Assembly (NCBI RefSeq): GCF_007994075.1 | Contig: NZ_VIWU01000001.1 | Span: forward strand, 5,642,001-5,706,000 | Source: Pseudonocardia hierapolitana | GTDB lineage: Bacteria; Actinomycetota; Actinomycetes; Mycobacteriales; Pseudonocardiaceae | Direction of reading: 5' to 3' | DNA: 64,000 bases | Shown: positions 50,704-58,688 of the stretch, in pieces | Numbering within the stretch: the first letter of the stretch is position 1 | How the letters are laid out: each line of letters opens with the position of its first letter | Position numbers and translations under genes: made by a program | Notes under the pieces: model-generated | What the model was told of the DNA's origin: nothing | Databases searched by the model: none | Seen by the model: the letters and a program-made list of their open reading frames with translations, nothing else

Positions 50704-50759
50704 CCGCCGCCCGGTCCCGCGCTGCGCGTGGAAAAGGACCGAGGAATTGCCGGTACCGA

Positions 50760-50788
50760 TGTCACGGATCGAGCGGCCTCCCGGTCCT
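50760..50788 (+). promoter_or_regulatory. ECF-type promoter 4 (YceI gene)
   Basis: TGTCACG (50760-50766), 16 bases, GGTCC (50783-50787), 33 bases before the YceI ATG. Beyond the core it shares TGTCACGGATCG and GGTCCTC with promoters 3 and 5, although the spacer differs. Confidence 0.65.
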
Positions 50789-50819
50789 CGCTGAGACGTC
50801 CGAAACCCTGGGAGATCAG

Positions 50820-51380
50820 ATGACCACGGCCACGACCGCAATTCCCGGTTACCTCGCGGGTACCTGGGACATCGACCCCGTTCACTCCGACGTCTCCTTC
50901 ACGGTGCGCCACATGATGGTGAGCAAGGTGCGAGGCCGGTTCGGCACCTTCTCCGGGGAGATCGTCACCGGCGAGAACCTGACCGGCTCGTCCGTCACCG
51001 CGTCGATCGACGCGGCCTCGATCGACACCGGTAACGGCCAACGCGACCGGCACCTCCGCTCGGCCGACTTCTTCGACGTCGAGAGGTACCCCACCTGGAC
51101 GTTCCGCTCGACGGGCGTGCGCGCCGACGGCGACGACCTCGTGGTGGACGGGGAGCTCACGATCAAGGGAGTGACCCGGTCGGTGCCGCTGGCCGTGGAG
51201 GTGGGCGGCATCGGACCGGACGCAGGCGGCGGCACCCGCATCGGATTCTCCGCTTCGATCACGATCGATCGCAACGATTTCGGCGTTGACATCAAGATGC
51301 CGCTCGACGGCAGCGGCGTCGTCGTCAGCGACAAGGTGCAGATCGCCATCGAGATCGAGGCAGTGCTGCGCCAGGAATGA
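50820..51380 (+). CDS. YceI family lipocalin-like protein
   Basis: A 186-residue YceI-fold protein with no signal peptide. The family start GTWDIDPVHSDVSFTVRHMM near residue 14, the middle DRHLRSADFFDVERYPTWTF near 80, and the end FSASITIDRNDFGVDIKM are all typical. YceI proteins bind long isoprenoid chains in an extended barrel; several are stress or alkaline-inducible. The ATG at 50820 has GGGAG upstream. It is monocistronic under promoter 4 and is followed by remnants of arginine deiminase pathway genes. Confidence 0.93.
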   Translation: MTTATTAIPGYLAGTWDIDPVHSDVSFTVRHMMVSKVRGRFGTFSGEIVTGENLTGSSVTASIDAASIDTGNGQRDRHLRSADFFDVERYPTWTFRSTGVRADGDDLVVDGELTIKGVTRSVPLAVEVGGIGPDAGGGTRIGFSASITIDRNDFGVDIKMPLDGSGVVVSDKVQIAIEIEAVLRQE

Positions 51381-51514
51381 CCGCGACGATCGGCTGGCGG
51401 AACGCCGCGGGCTTTTCCTTCGAGCACAACACGACGAGGAAGACATGCAACCCACCGCAGAATCGCGCCGGACCGGAAAGAGTGCGGCGATCCACCTGAC
51501 CCGGGTTACCCCAC

Positions 51515-51670
51515 CCACTCGCCGCCGCGCTGGCTGAGGCGCTCGAGGTCGACGACGTGCGCATCCTCAAGGCCGTCGAGGGCAGGCGCGAAGCCGAGCG
51601 CGAGCAGTGGAACGACGCCGACAACTTCCTCGCGATCGCACCCGGTGTGGTCCTCGGATACGACCGCGGG
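51515..51670 (+). pseudogene. arcA: Arginine deiminase (arcA) C-terminal fragment
   Basis: The frame starting at 51515 reads [48 protein letters not shown], which matches the region of arginine deiminase before its final catalytic Cys loop (typically EQWDDGNNV and PGVVVAYDRN). A stop codon lies just before it in this frame, so the N-terminal 75 percent of the gene is gone, and the end with the active-site Cys is replaced by an arcB piece in another frame. Confidence 0.7.
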
Positions 51671-51954
51671 TGCTCGGCGCGCTGTTCGACGGGATCGAGT
51701 TCCGCGGGTTCGGCCAGAGCACCGTCGAGGAGCTGAGCCGCCATGCCGGCGTGCCGGTGTGGAACGGGCTCACCGACGAGTGGCACCCGACCCAGATGCT
51801 CGCCGACGTCCTCACGATGCGCGAGCACCAGCCCGGCGAGGTCGAGGCGATCAGCTACTGCTTCCTCGGCGACGGCCGGAGCAACGTGGCGCGGTCGCTC
51901 CTGGCCACCGGGGCCATGCTCGCCGGCACGGCCGGCACTGCGATCACGGCGTGA
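51670..51954 (+). pseudogene. arcB: Ornithine carbamoyltransferase (arcB/argF) middle fragment
   Basis: The frame reads [20 protein letters not shown], then [25 protein letters not shown], then [20 protein letters not shown]. This is the ornithine carbamoyltransferase segment that carries the RGF and HPTQ substrate motifs and YLGDGRNNV, but the carbamoyl-phosphate STRTR motif and the C-terminal half are missing. It joins the arcA fragment at about 51670 in a different frame, so the pair is the scar of a deletion across arcA-arcB. Its end overlaps the convergent ATPase gene by 11 bases. Confidence 0.75.
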
Positions 51955-54622
51955 GTGCCCTTCGCCGCCACCACTTCTCCACCGCGACCACGGGTACCAC
52001 CACCGCACCCGACGCTGCCGCGAGCGCCCACTGCGGGACCGTCAGGTCCTCGGTGTGGAAGACCGCCTGCAGGAACGGCAGGTGCACGACCGAGGCCTGG
52101 AGCACCAGCAGCGCCGCGATGCCGGCGAAGACGTACCGGTTCGAGGTCCAGCCGACGCTGCGCACCGGTGCGGTCAGGGTCCGGCACATGAGCAGGTAGA
52201 AGATCTGGAAGAAGGCCACCGACGTCACCGCGAGCGTCTGGGCCTGTGCGACCTCAGCACCCGGCCCGGCCACCAGGAACAGCGCGATCGCGACCGCCGC
52301 CATGAGCGCGCCGACGTAGACCGTGCGGACCACGACGAAGCGCGACAGCACCGGCTCGTTCCGATCGCGAGGTGGCTTGCGCATCGAGTCGGGCTCCTGC
52401 GCCTCGAATGCGATGGGAAGCGCGAGTGACACCGTCGCCACCAGGTTGATCCACAGGATCTGCACGGGCTCGATCGGCAGGACGGGGGAGCCTCCGACCA
52501 CCGGGAACGCCAGCACCGCCACCAGGATGATCAGCGCCTCGCCGACGTTGGTCGGCAGCACGAATGCCAGTGCCTTGACCAGGTTGTCGTAGACCCGGCG
52601 CCCCTCCTCGATGGCTGCCCGGATCGTCGCGAAGTTGTCGTCACCGAGGACGATGTCGGCGGCTTCCTTCGCCGCCGCGGTACCGGCGCGCCCCATCGCC
52701 ACCCCGATGTCGGCCTGACGCAGCGCAGGCGCGTCGTTGACGCCGTCACCGGTCATCGCCGTCACCGCGCCCCCTGCCTGGAGCGCCCGTACGAGCGCGA
52801 GCTTGTGCTCGGGTGCCACGCGCGCGAAGACGTCGGTGGTCCGGACCCGGTGCCGCAGCTCGTCCGCGGAGAGCTCCGCGATCTCGGCGCCGGTCATCGG
52901 CGAACCGTGCCCAATGCCGAGCTCACGGCCGATCGCAGCCGCGGTCGCGGCGTGGTCGCCAGTGATCATCTTGACGCTCACGCTTGCGCGATGGCACGCC
53001 TCCACAGCGTCCACCACCTCGGGCCGTAGCGGGTCGATCAACGCGACGAGGCCGAGCAGTTCGAGCCTGCGGCCGTCGAGAACCACCGCATCGCCCTCCG
53101 GGCCGTATCGGAGGCAGAGCGCGAGAACCCGCATGCCGTCGGCCGTGTAGGCATCGAGGACGGTGCGTGCCACGTCGGCCTCGACGGGGTCGACGTGTGC
53201 GAGCAGGACCTCCGGTGCGCCCTTGAAATAGGTGACCCCGTCGGCGCTCCATGCGGGGGCGCTGGCCATGTACTTGCGGCCGGAGTCGAACGGCAGCACC
53301 GCACGCGGCGGGTGGTTCCGGAACAGCTCGTCGAGTTCGACGCCGCCCCGTTCGGCGGCGACGAGCAGCGCGCCGTCGGTCGGGTCGCCCAGCACGGTCC
53401 GCCGATCGCCGGAACCGTCGAGCCGAGCCTCGTTCGCCAGCGCGGCCCCGATCAGCAGGTTCCGCAGTGGACCGGCGAGCCCGCCACCGGCCACGATCCG
53501 CCCGGTGGCCTCGTATCCGACGCCGTCGAACTCCGCCTCGCCGCCGTGGGGCGTCCACGCGCGGCGGACCGTCATCTCGTTGCGGGTCAGCGTGCCGGTC
53601 TTGTCCGTGCAGACCACGGACGTGGATCCCAAGGTCTCGACCGCGGGCAGCTCGCGGACCACCGCCCGCCTGCCGGCCATCCGCTGCACCCCGACGGCCA
53701 GTGCGATCGTCACGATGGCAGGCAGTCCTTCCGGGATCGCCGCGACGGCCAGCGTGATCGCGGCCATGGCGGCGTCGGCGGCCGGGAACCCCCGCAGCAG
53801 CGCGACTCCGAGCAGGACCACCGCCACCACGCCGATGATCTTGGTGATCGTCGATCCGAGCCGGGCGATGCCGAGGGTCAGCGGGGTCTGGGTCTGTTCG
53901 ATGCCACCGAGCAGGCCGGAGATCCGTCCCAGCTCCGTCCGATCCCCGGTCTCGACCACGGCGGCAACGGCCGAGCCGGTCGTCACAAGAGTGCCCCCGT
54001 GCAGCATCGACCGCCGTTCGGCGAGTTCCGCGGCCGGACCGACCGGGTCGGCCGACTTGTCCACCGGCACCGACTCGCCGGTGAGCGTGGACTCGTCGAC
54101 GCGAAGGCCGTTCGCCTGCAGGATCCTCAGGTCGGCCACGACCCGGCCACCCGCCTCGATCGACACGACGTCCCCGGGAACGAGGTCCGCGGCATCCACC
54201 TGCGTCCAGCGCTCGTCGCGCAGCACCGTCGCCGGCTCCGCCACCAACTGGGCGAGTGCCTGGATCGCCCTACCCGCCCGGTACTCCTGCACGAATCCGA
54301 TCAGCGCGTTCAGCACCACGACACCGAGCACCACGGCGCCGTCCGCCAGGTCCCCGAACGCGAAGGCCACGGCGGCCGAGATCAGCAGCGCGTAGATCAG
54401 CGGGCTGGCGAACTGCCGCGCCAGCACGGCCCAGGCCGAGGGGCCCTGCCGGCGGGTGAGCCGGTTCGGACCGTGTTCGCCCATCCGGCGCGCAGCCTCG
54501 TGGGCGCTCAGCCCTCGCCGATCGCTCGACAGGCGGGCGAGGACGTCCTCGCCGGACGAGGCGTGCCAGCCCGCGGACCGGCTCTCGCGCTCGTCCACTG
54601 CGTGCGGCTCTGAGAGCGCCAT
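51944..54622 (-). CDS. P2-type cation-transporting ATPase (CtpF/PacL-like)
   Basis: An 892-residue P-type ATPase. The N-terminal cation-ATPase domain is residues 20-85, the actuator motif LTGES near 170, PEGLP in membrane helix 4 ([20 protein letters not shown]), phosphorylated Asp340 in [18 protein letters not shown] in the nucleotide domain and [20 protein letters not shown] in the hinge; ten helices are expected. This set places it with calcium/manganese or Na/K-type P2 pumps such as mycobacterial CtpF, a dormancy-regulon pump. ATG 54622 has GAGGGA upstream. It is the only gene under promoter 5. Confidence 0.93.
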   Translation of the reverse strand: MALSEPHAVDERESRSAGWHASSGEDVLARLSSDRRGLSAHEAARRMGEHGPNRLTRRQGPSAWAVLARQFASPLIYALLISAAVAFAFGDLADGAVVLGVVVLNALIGFVQEYRAGRAIQALAQLVAEPATVLRDERWTQVDAADLVPGDVVSIEAGGRVVADLRILQANGLRVDESTLTGESVPVDKSADPVGPAAELAERRSMLHGGTLVTTGSAVAAVVETGDRTELGRISGLLGGIEQTQTPLTLGIARLGSTITKIIGVVAVVLLGVALLRGFPAADAAMAAITLAVAAIPEGLPAIVTIALAVGVQRMAGRRAVVRELPAVETLGSTSVVCTDKTGTLTRNEMTVRRAWTPHGGEAEFDGVGYEATGRIVAGGGLAGPLRNLLIGAALANEARLDGSGDRRTVLGDPTDGALLVAAERGGVELDELFRNHPPRAVLPFDSGRKYMASAPAWSADGVTYFKGAPEVLLAHVDPVEADVARTVLDAYTADGMRVLALCLRYGPEGDAVVLDGRRLELLGLVALIDPLRPEVVDAVEACHRASVSVKMITGDHAATAAAIGRELGIGHGSPMTGAEIAELSADELRHRVRTTDVFARVAPEHKLALVRALQAGGAVTAMTGDGVNDAPALRQADIGVAMGRAGTAAAKEAADIVLGDDNFATIRAAIEEGRRVYDNLVKALAFVLPTNVGEALIILVAVLAFPVVGGSPVLPIEPVQILWINLVATVSLALPIAFEAQEPDSMRKPPRDRNEPVLSRFVVVRTVYVGALMAAVAIALFLVAGPGAEVAQAQTLAVTSVAFFQIFYLLMCRTLTAPVRSVGWTSNRYVFAGIAALLVLQASVVHLPFLQAVFHTEDLTVPQWALAAASGAVVVPVVAVEKWWRRRALTP

Positions 54623-54663
54623 CTCGCCATCCCTCGAATCGTCCCGACGGCTCGCCTCAGTGA

Positions 54664-54691
54664 GGACCGGACGGAGGTCCGATCCGTGACA
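54664..54691 (-). promoter_or_regulatory. ECF-type promoter 5 (P-type ATPase gene)
   Basis: On the minus strand TGTCACG (54691-54685), 16 bases, GGTCC (54668-54664), 41 bases before the ATPase ATG. Divergent from promoter 6 with only eight bases between the two -35-like elements. Confidence 0.65.
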
Positions 54692-54699
54692 CCGCCTGC

Positions 54700-54728
54700 C
54701 GTCACGGATCGGTGGGCCGCCTTGTCCT
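54700..54728 (+). promoter_or_regulatory. ECF-type promoter 6 (NmrA-like copy 2 operon)
   Basis: CGTCACG (54700-54706), 16 bases, TGTCCT (54723-54728), 56 bases before the GTG of the intact NmrA-like gene. Sequence similarity with promoter 2 continues through the 5' untranslated region into the gene. Confidence 0.65.
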
Positions 54729-54739
54729 TGCTTCCGACC

Positions 54740-54758
54740 CCGCTCCGTACGAGAGCGG
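54740..54758 (+). repeat. 5'-UTR hairpin, second copy
   Basis: CCGCTC, loop CGTACGA, GAGCGG. The stem is identical to that at 44252-44270, and only one loop base differs, while flanking bases differ more. Confidence 0.5.
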
Positions 54759-54784
54759 GCGTTGGTCGAACGAAGGGACGCGTC

Positions 54785-55531
54785 GTGAAGGTTGTTGTGA
54801 TCGGTGGGACCGGGCTGATCGGGTCGAAGCTGGTGGCCAAGCTGGGCGAGCACGGGCACGAGGCGGTGCCGGCGGCCCCGAACACCGGCGTGAACACGCT
54901 GACGGGCGAGGGGCTCGCCGAGGTGCTCGACGGCGCGGCGGTCGTGGTGGACGTGTCGAACTCGCCGTCTTTCGCCGACGACGCGGTGATGGAGTTCTTC
55001 CGGACCTCGACCACGAACCTGCTGGGGTACTCGGCGAAGGCGGGGGTCGGGCACTACGTGGCGCTGTCGGTGGTCGGTACGGACCGGCTGTCGGAGTCGG
55101 GCTACTTCCGCGCGAAGATCGAGCAGGAGAGGCTGATCCGCGAGGCGGACCGGCCGTACTCGATCGTGCACGCCACGCAGTTCTTCGAGTTCGTCCGGGG
55201 TATTGCGGACCTGAGCACGGTCGACGGCAAGGTCCTCCTGCCGCCTGCCCTGTTCCAGCCGATGGCGTCCGACGACGTCGCCGCCGGGGTCGGCCGGGTC
55301 GCGGTGGGGGAGCCGCTGAACGGGATCCGCGAGATCGGCGGCCCCGAGCAGTTCCGGCTGGACGAGCTGGTGCGCAAGGCCCTCGCGGCGAGGAACGACC
55401 CGCGCGAGGTCGTCACCGACGAGAAGGCGCGTTACTCCGGCGCGCTGATCGGCGAGCGGACGCTGCTCCCCGGCCCGGACGCCCAGCTCGGGGAGATCAC
55501 CCTCGGCACCTGGCTCGCCCAGCAGAAGTGA
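54785..55531 (+). CDS. NmrA-like/SDR_a5 NAD(P)-binding protein, intact copy 2
   Basis: A 248-residue atypical SDR of the NmrA/NAD(P)H-binding group. The cofactor motif is VVIGGTGLIGSKLVAKLGEH near residue 5, followed by VSNSPSFADDAVMEFFRTST, GYSAKAGVGHYVALSVVGTD, and SGYFRAKIEQERLIREADRP with a YxxxK-like YFRAK. Close relatives are often neighbours of SigJ/ECF41 sigma genes, consistent with promoter 6. GTG 54785 follows GAAGGGA. It is first of a likely six-gene operon. A shortened duplicate lies at 44292. Confidence 0.88.
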   Translation: MKVVVIGGTGLIGSKLVAKLGEHGHEAVPAAPNTGVNTLTGEGLAEVLDGAAVVVDVSNSPSFADDAVMEFFRTSTTNLLGYSAKAGVGHYVALSVVGTDRLSESGYFRAKIEQERLIREADRPYSIVHATQFFEFVRGIADLSTVDGKVLLPPALFQPMASDDVAAGVGRVAVGEPLNGIREIGGPEQFRLDELVRKALAARNDPREVVTDEKARYSGALIGERTLLPGPDAQLGEITLGTWLAQQK

Positions 55532-55594
55532 CGGCACGCGCCGCGCGACCGAGCGGCCGCCTGGCACCCCACCTCGAATCCTCTTGGAGCAGTC

Positions 55595-56041
55595 ATGACC
55601 GTCGACCACTCGCACCACATCGACGACCCGAACCGGACGACGCCCCCGCCGCAGTTCACGGTCGCCGGCTCGGTGCCGACCCCGCCGATGCCGGATCAGT
55701 CCGAGGCGATGACCATCGTCGTCACCCTGCCGCCGGGGAGCACCGGCAGCCCGCCGCACCGGCACTCCGGTCCGGCCTTCGGGTACGTGCTCGAGGGCCA
55801 GATGATCTTCGAGTTGGAGGGTGATCCCGAGCGCGTGGTGCGCGCCGGGGAGACCTTCTGGGAGCCCGGCGGCGACCTCATCCACTACCAGGACGGCAAC
55901 AACCTCGCGGACGCGCAGACCCGGTTCGTCGTGACCATGTTCTGCGTCCCCGGCCAGCCGATGCTCGTCCCGGTGAGCGCCGAGGAGCTCGAGGAACGCC
56001 GCCCTCGTCGCGCTCCTCGCCCGTCCGGAAGCCGATCATGA
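55595..56041 (+). CDS. Cupin-domain protein
   Basis: A 148-residue single-cupin protein. The metal site is in PPGSTGSPPHRHSGPAFGYV near residue 50 (HRH, then a later E in YVLEGQM), followed by GETFWEPGGDLIHYQ near 90, where Trp-Glu-Pro-Gly and His complete the second motif. Relatives are often called quercetin-dioxygenase-like. ATG 55595 follows GGAGCA. Its end overlaps the next hydrolase gene by four bases (ATGA). Confidence 0.87.
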   Translation: MTVDHSHHIDDPNRTTPPPQFTVAGSVPTPPMPDQSEAMTIVVTLPPGSTGSPPHRHSGPAFGYVLEGQMIFELEGDPERVVRAGETFWEPGGDLIHYQDGNNLADAQTRFVVTMFCVPGQPMLVPVSAEELEERRPRRAPRPSGSRS

Positions 56042-56988
56042 GCGAACCCGTCCTCGAACCGGCGGCGCAGGAGATCGCGGACGCCACCGCCACGCCGCCG
56101 TTCCTGTACGAGCTCGACGTGGAGGGCGCCCGGAAGGTCCTCGACGACATCCAGGCCGCCCCTGTCGAGAAGCTCGACGTCGCCGAGAAGTGGATCGCCG
56201 TGCCGGCCGACGTCGGTCCGGTGACGGTCCGCATCGTCAAGCCGGTCGGGGCGACGGGGGTTCTGCCGACCGTCCTCTACATGCACGGTGGGGGGTGGGT
56301 CCTCGGCAACGCCGGCACCCACGATCGGCTCGTGCGCGAGCTCGCCGTGGGCGCGAACGCCGCGGTCGTGTTCGTCGAGTACGACCGCTCGCCGGAGGCC
56401 CGCTACCCGCTCGCCATCGAGCAGGGTTACGCGACCGCCCGGTGGATCACCGAGTACGGCCGGTCAGAGGGACTCGACGCGTCGCGGCTCGCCATCGCCG
56501 GTGACTCCGTCGGCGGGAACATGAGCGCGGCCCTCACGATCATGGCGAAGCAGCGGGGCGACGTCACGTTCGTGCACCAGTCGCTGTACTACCCGGTCAC
56601 CGACGCCGCGCAGGACACGGCGAGCTACCGGGAGTTCGCGGACGGCCCGTACCTGACCGCGAAGGGGATGGCCTGGTTCTGGGACGCCTACACGACCGAC
56701 CCCGCCCAGCGGGCGGAGATCACCGCGTCACCGCTGCGGGCGAGCCTCGAGGAGCTCGCGGGCCTGCCCCCAGCGTTCGTCGCGGTGGACGAGAACGACG
56801 TCCTCCGCGACGAGGGTGAGGCCTACGCCCGCCGCCTCACGCAGGCGGGCGTGCCCACGACGAGCGTCCGCTACAACGGCACGCTCCACGACTTCATGAT
56901 GCTCAACCCCGTGCACGGGACCCGCGCCGCGACGGCCGCCATCGAGCAGGCCATCCGCGTCCTGCGCGGGGCGCTCGGCACCGGCTGA
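56038..56988 (+). CDS. Alpha/beta hydrolase, hormone-sensitive lipase family
   Basis: A 316-residue esterase/lipase of family IV. The oxyanion HGGGWVLGNAGTHDRL motif is near residue 85, the nucleophile elbow GDSVGGNMSAALTIMAKQRG near 160 (GDSxG), the acid in AVDENDVLRDEGEAYARRL near 252, and the His in YNGTLHDFMMLNPV near 288. It hydrolyses short to medium acyl esters in the cytoplasm. It is coupled by an ATGA overlap to the cupin gene upstream. Confidence 0.92.
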   Translation: MSEPVLEPAAQEIADATATPPFLYELDVEGARKVLDDIQAAPVEKLDVAEKWIAVPADVGPVTVRIVKPVGATGVLPTVLYMHGGGWVLGNAGTHDRLVRELAVGANAAVVFVEYDRSPEARYPLAIEQGYATARWITEYGRSEGLDASRLAIAGDSVGGNMSAALTIMAKQRGDVTFVHQSLYYPVTDAAQDTASYREFADGPYLTAKGMAWFWDAYTTDPAQRAEITASPLRASLEELAGLPPAFVAVDENDVLRDEGEAYARRLTQAGVPTTSVRYNGTLHDFMMLNPVHGTRAATAAIEQAIRVLRGALGTG

Positions 56989-57015
56989 ACCGCAATCGAC
57001 CTCAGGGAGATGGAC

Positions 57016-57735
57016 ATGTCCGCACAGAACCTCACCGTGCTCCTGATCCACGGAGCCTTCGCCGAGTCCGCGAGCTGGAACCCGGTGATCGCCAGGCTCC
57101 GCGCGGAGTCGGTGGACGTCGTCGCGGTGGCCAACCCGCTGCGCAGCGTCTCCGGTGACGCCGCCTACCTGCGCGACGTCATCACCGGCATCGGCACGCC
57201 GGTCGTGCTCGCCGGTCACTCCTACGGCGGCATGGTGATCACCGAGGCGGCGGCGGGCAACGACGCCGTCAGGGCGCTCGTCTACGCCGCCGCGTTCGCC
57301 CCCGACCGCGGCGAGAGCGCGCTCCAGCTGGCGAGCCGGTTCCCCGGCAGCACGCTCGGCGAGGCCATCGTGCCCTCCCCGGTCGCGGGCGGGGGCAACG
57401 AGTTCCGGATCCGGCCGGACGCGTTCCACCATCAGTTCGTCGCCGACGGGACGGCGGAAGAGGCCGCGCTGATGGCGGTGACCCAGCGCCCGGTCACGGA
57501 GGCGGCGCTGGCCGAAGGCCTGCCCACGGACGTACCGGCGTGGCGGCAGCTGCCGTCGTGGTTCGTGTTCGGCGACCAGGACCGCAACATCCCCGCAGAG
57601 GCGCTGCGGTTCATGGCCGATCGCGCGGGGTCGAAGGGCACTCGCGAGGTCGCGGGCGCATCGCACGCCATCAGCGTCGGGGCACCCGACCAGGTGACGG
57701 CGACCATCCTCGACGCGGTCGGGGCGGCCGGGTGA
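57016..57735 (+). CDS. Alpha/beta fold hydrolase (esterase/salicylate-esterase-like)
   Basis: A 239-residue hydrolase. The N-terminal TVLLIHGAFAESASWNPVIA, the nucleophile elbow VLAGHSYGGMVITEAAAGND (GHSYGG, Ser near residue 72) and the terminal EVAGASHAISVGAPDQV (His near 218) match the group related to plant methyl-ester hydrolases and bacterial RsbQ-like proteins. ATG 57016 is preferred to ATG 57010 because GGGAG is then five to six bases upstream. Its stop overlaps the next gene start (GTGA). Confidence 0.88.
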   Translation: MSAQNLTVLLIHGAFAESASWNPVIARLRAESVDVVAVANPLRSVSGDAAYLRDVITGIGTPVVLAGHSYGGMVITEAAAGNDAVRALVYAAAFAPDRGESALQLASRFPGSTLGEAIVPSPVAGGGNEFRIRPDAFHHQFVADGTAEEAALMAVTQRPVTEAALAEGLPTDVPAWRQLPSWFVFGDQDRNIPAEALRFMADRAGSKGTREVAGASHAISVGAPDQVTATILDAVGAAG

Positions 57736-58688
57736 GCGCGGGGGACGGTCAGCGGCTCGAACCGGTGCGGCGCGTCCACGCCGGAGTGCTCGACGTGGCC
57801 TACCACGAGGATGGCCCTGCCGACGGGGAGGTCGTGCTCCTCCTGCATGGTTTCCCCTACGACATCCACAGCTACGTCGACGTCGCGCCCGCGCTCGCCG
57901 CCGAGGGTTTCCGCGTGATCGTCCCCCACCTCCGCGGGCACGGAGCCACCCGGTTCCTCGATCCCGCAACGCCACGAAGCGGCCAGCAGGCCGCGCTGGG
58001 CGCCGACGTCGTGGCCCTGCTGGACGCGCTCGGCATCCGCCGCGCCGTCCTCGCCGGCTACGACTGGGGAGCCCGCGCGGCCTGCGTGGTGGCCGCGCTC
58101 TGGCCCGAGCGCTGTACCGGGCTCGTGTCCGTCAACAGCTACCTGATCCAGGACATCGCCGCGGCGATGACGCCGATCCGGCCCGATCTGGAAGCCGGGT
58201 TCTGGTACTTCTACTACTTCCTCACCGAACGCGGCAGGGCCGGGCTCGCCGCCGACCCCCGCGGCGTCGCCGAGGTGATCTGGCGGCGCAACTCGCCCGC
58301 GTGGCCGTTCGACGACGCCACGCTCGACCGGGCTGCCGAGGCCTTCACCAACCCCGACTACGTCGATGTGGTCATCCACTCCTATCGCCACCGCCTCGGA
58401 TACGCCCCCGGCGCCCCGGCCTACGCCGAGATCGAACGACGACTCGCCGCTATGCCGGTGATCACGGTCCCGGCCGTCACCCTTGACGGCCTCGCCGACG
58501 GGAACTTCCCCGCCACCGACGGCAGCCCGTCAGCAGCGCATTTCACCGGCCCTCGACTGCACCTCCAGGTCACCGGGGCGGGGCACAACCTGCCCCAGGA
58601 AGCCCCGAAGGACTTCGCCGACGCCGTCCGAGAGGTGATCCACCTACGTCACGCATGGAGCGAAGATGAGCACCCCGACCGGCGATGA
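57732..58688 (+). CDS. Alpha/beta hydrolase, epoxide hydrolase/haloalkane dehalogenase-like
   Basis: A 318-residue hydrolase with an Asp nucleophile in AVLAGYDWGARAACVVAALW (GYDWG) near residue 110 and the oxyanion motif LLLHGFPYDIHSYVDV near 38 (HGFP). These features mark epoxide hydrolases and dehalogenases, not esterases. A cap region (WYFYYFLTERGRAGLAADPR) follows, and the final His lies in VTGAGHNLPQEAPKDFADAV. GTG 57732 overlaps the preceding TGA. The gene overlaps the peroxidase gene by 23 bases. Confidence 0.88.
   Translation: MSAGDGQRLEPVRRVHAGVLDVAYHEDGPADGEVVLLLHGFPYDIHSYVDVAPALAAEGFRVIVPHLRGHGATRFLDPATPRSGQQAALGADVVALLDALGIRRAVLAGYDWGARAACVVAALWPERCTGLVSVNSYLIQDIAAAMTPIRPDLEAGFWYFYYFLTERGRAGLAADPRGVAEVIWRRNSPAWPFDDATLDRAAEAFTNPDYVDVVIHSYRHRLGYAPGAPAYAEIERRLAAMPVITVPAVTLDGLADGNFPATDGSPSAAHFTGPRLHLQVTGAGHNLPQEAPKDFADAVREVIHLRHAWSEDEHPDRR

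Noticed and set aside
51445..51537. Small plus-strand frame starting MQPTAESRRT after YceI
   Set aside because: It does not match the arginine deiminase N-terminus or another family and ends before the arcA fragment in a different frame; probably debris of the deletion.
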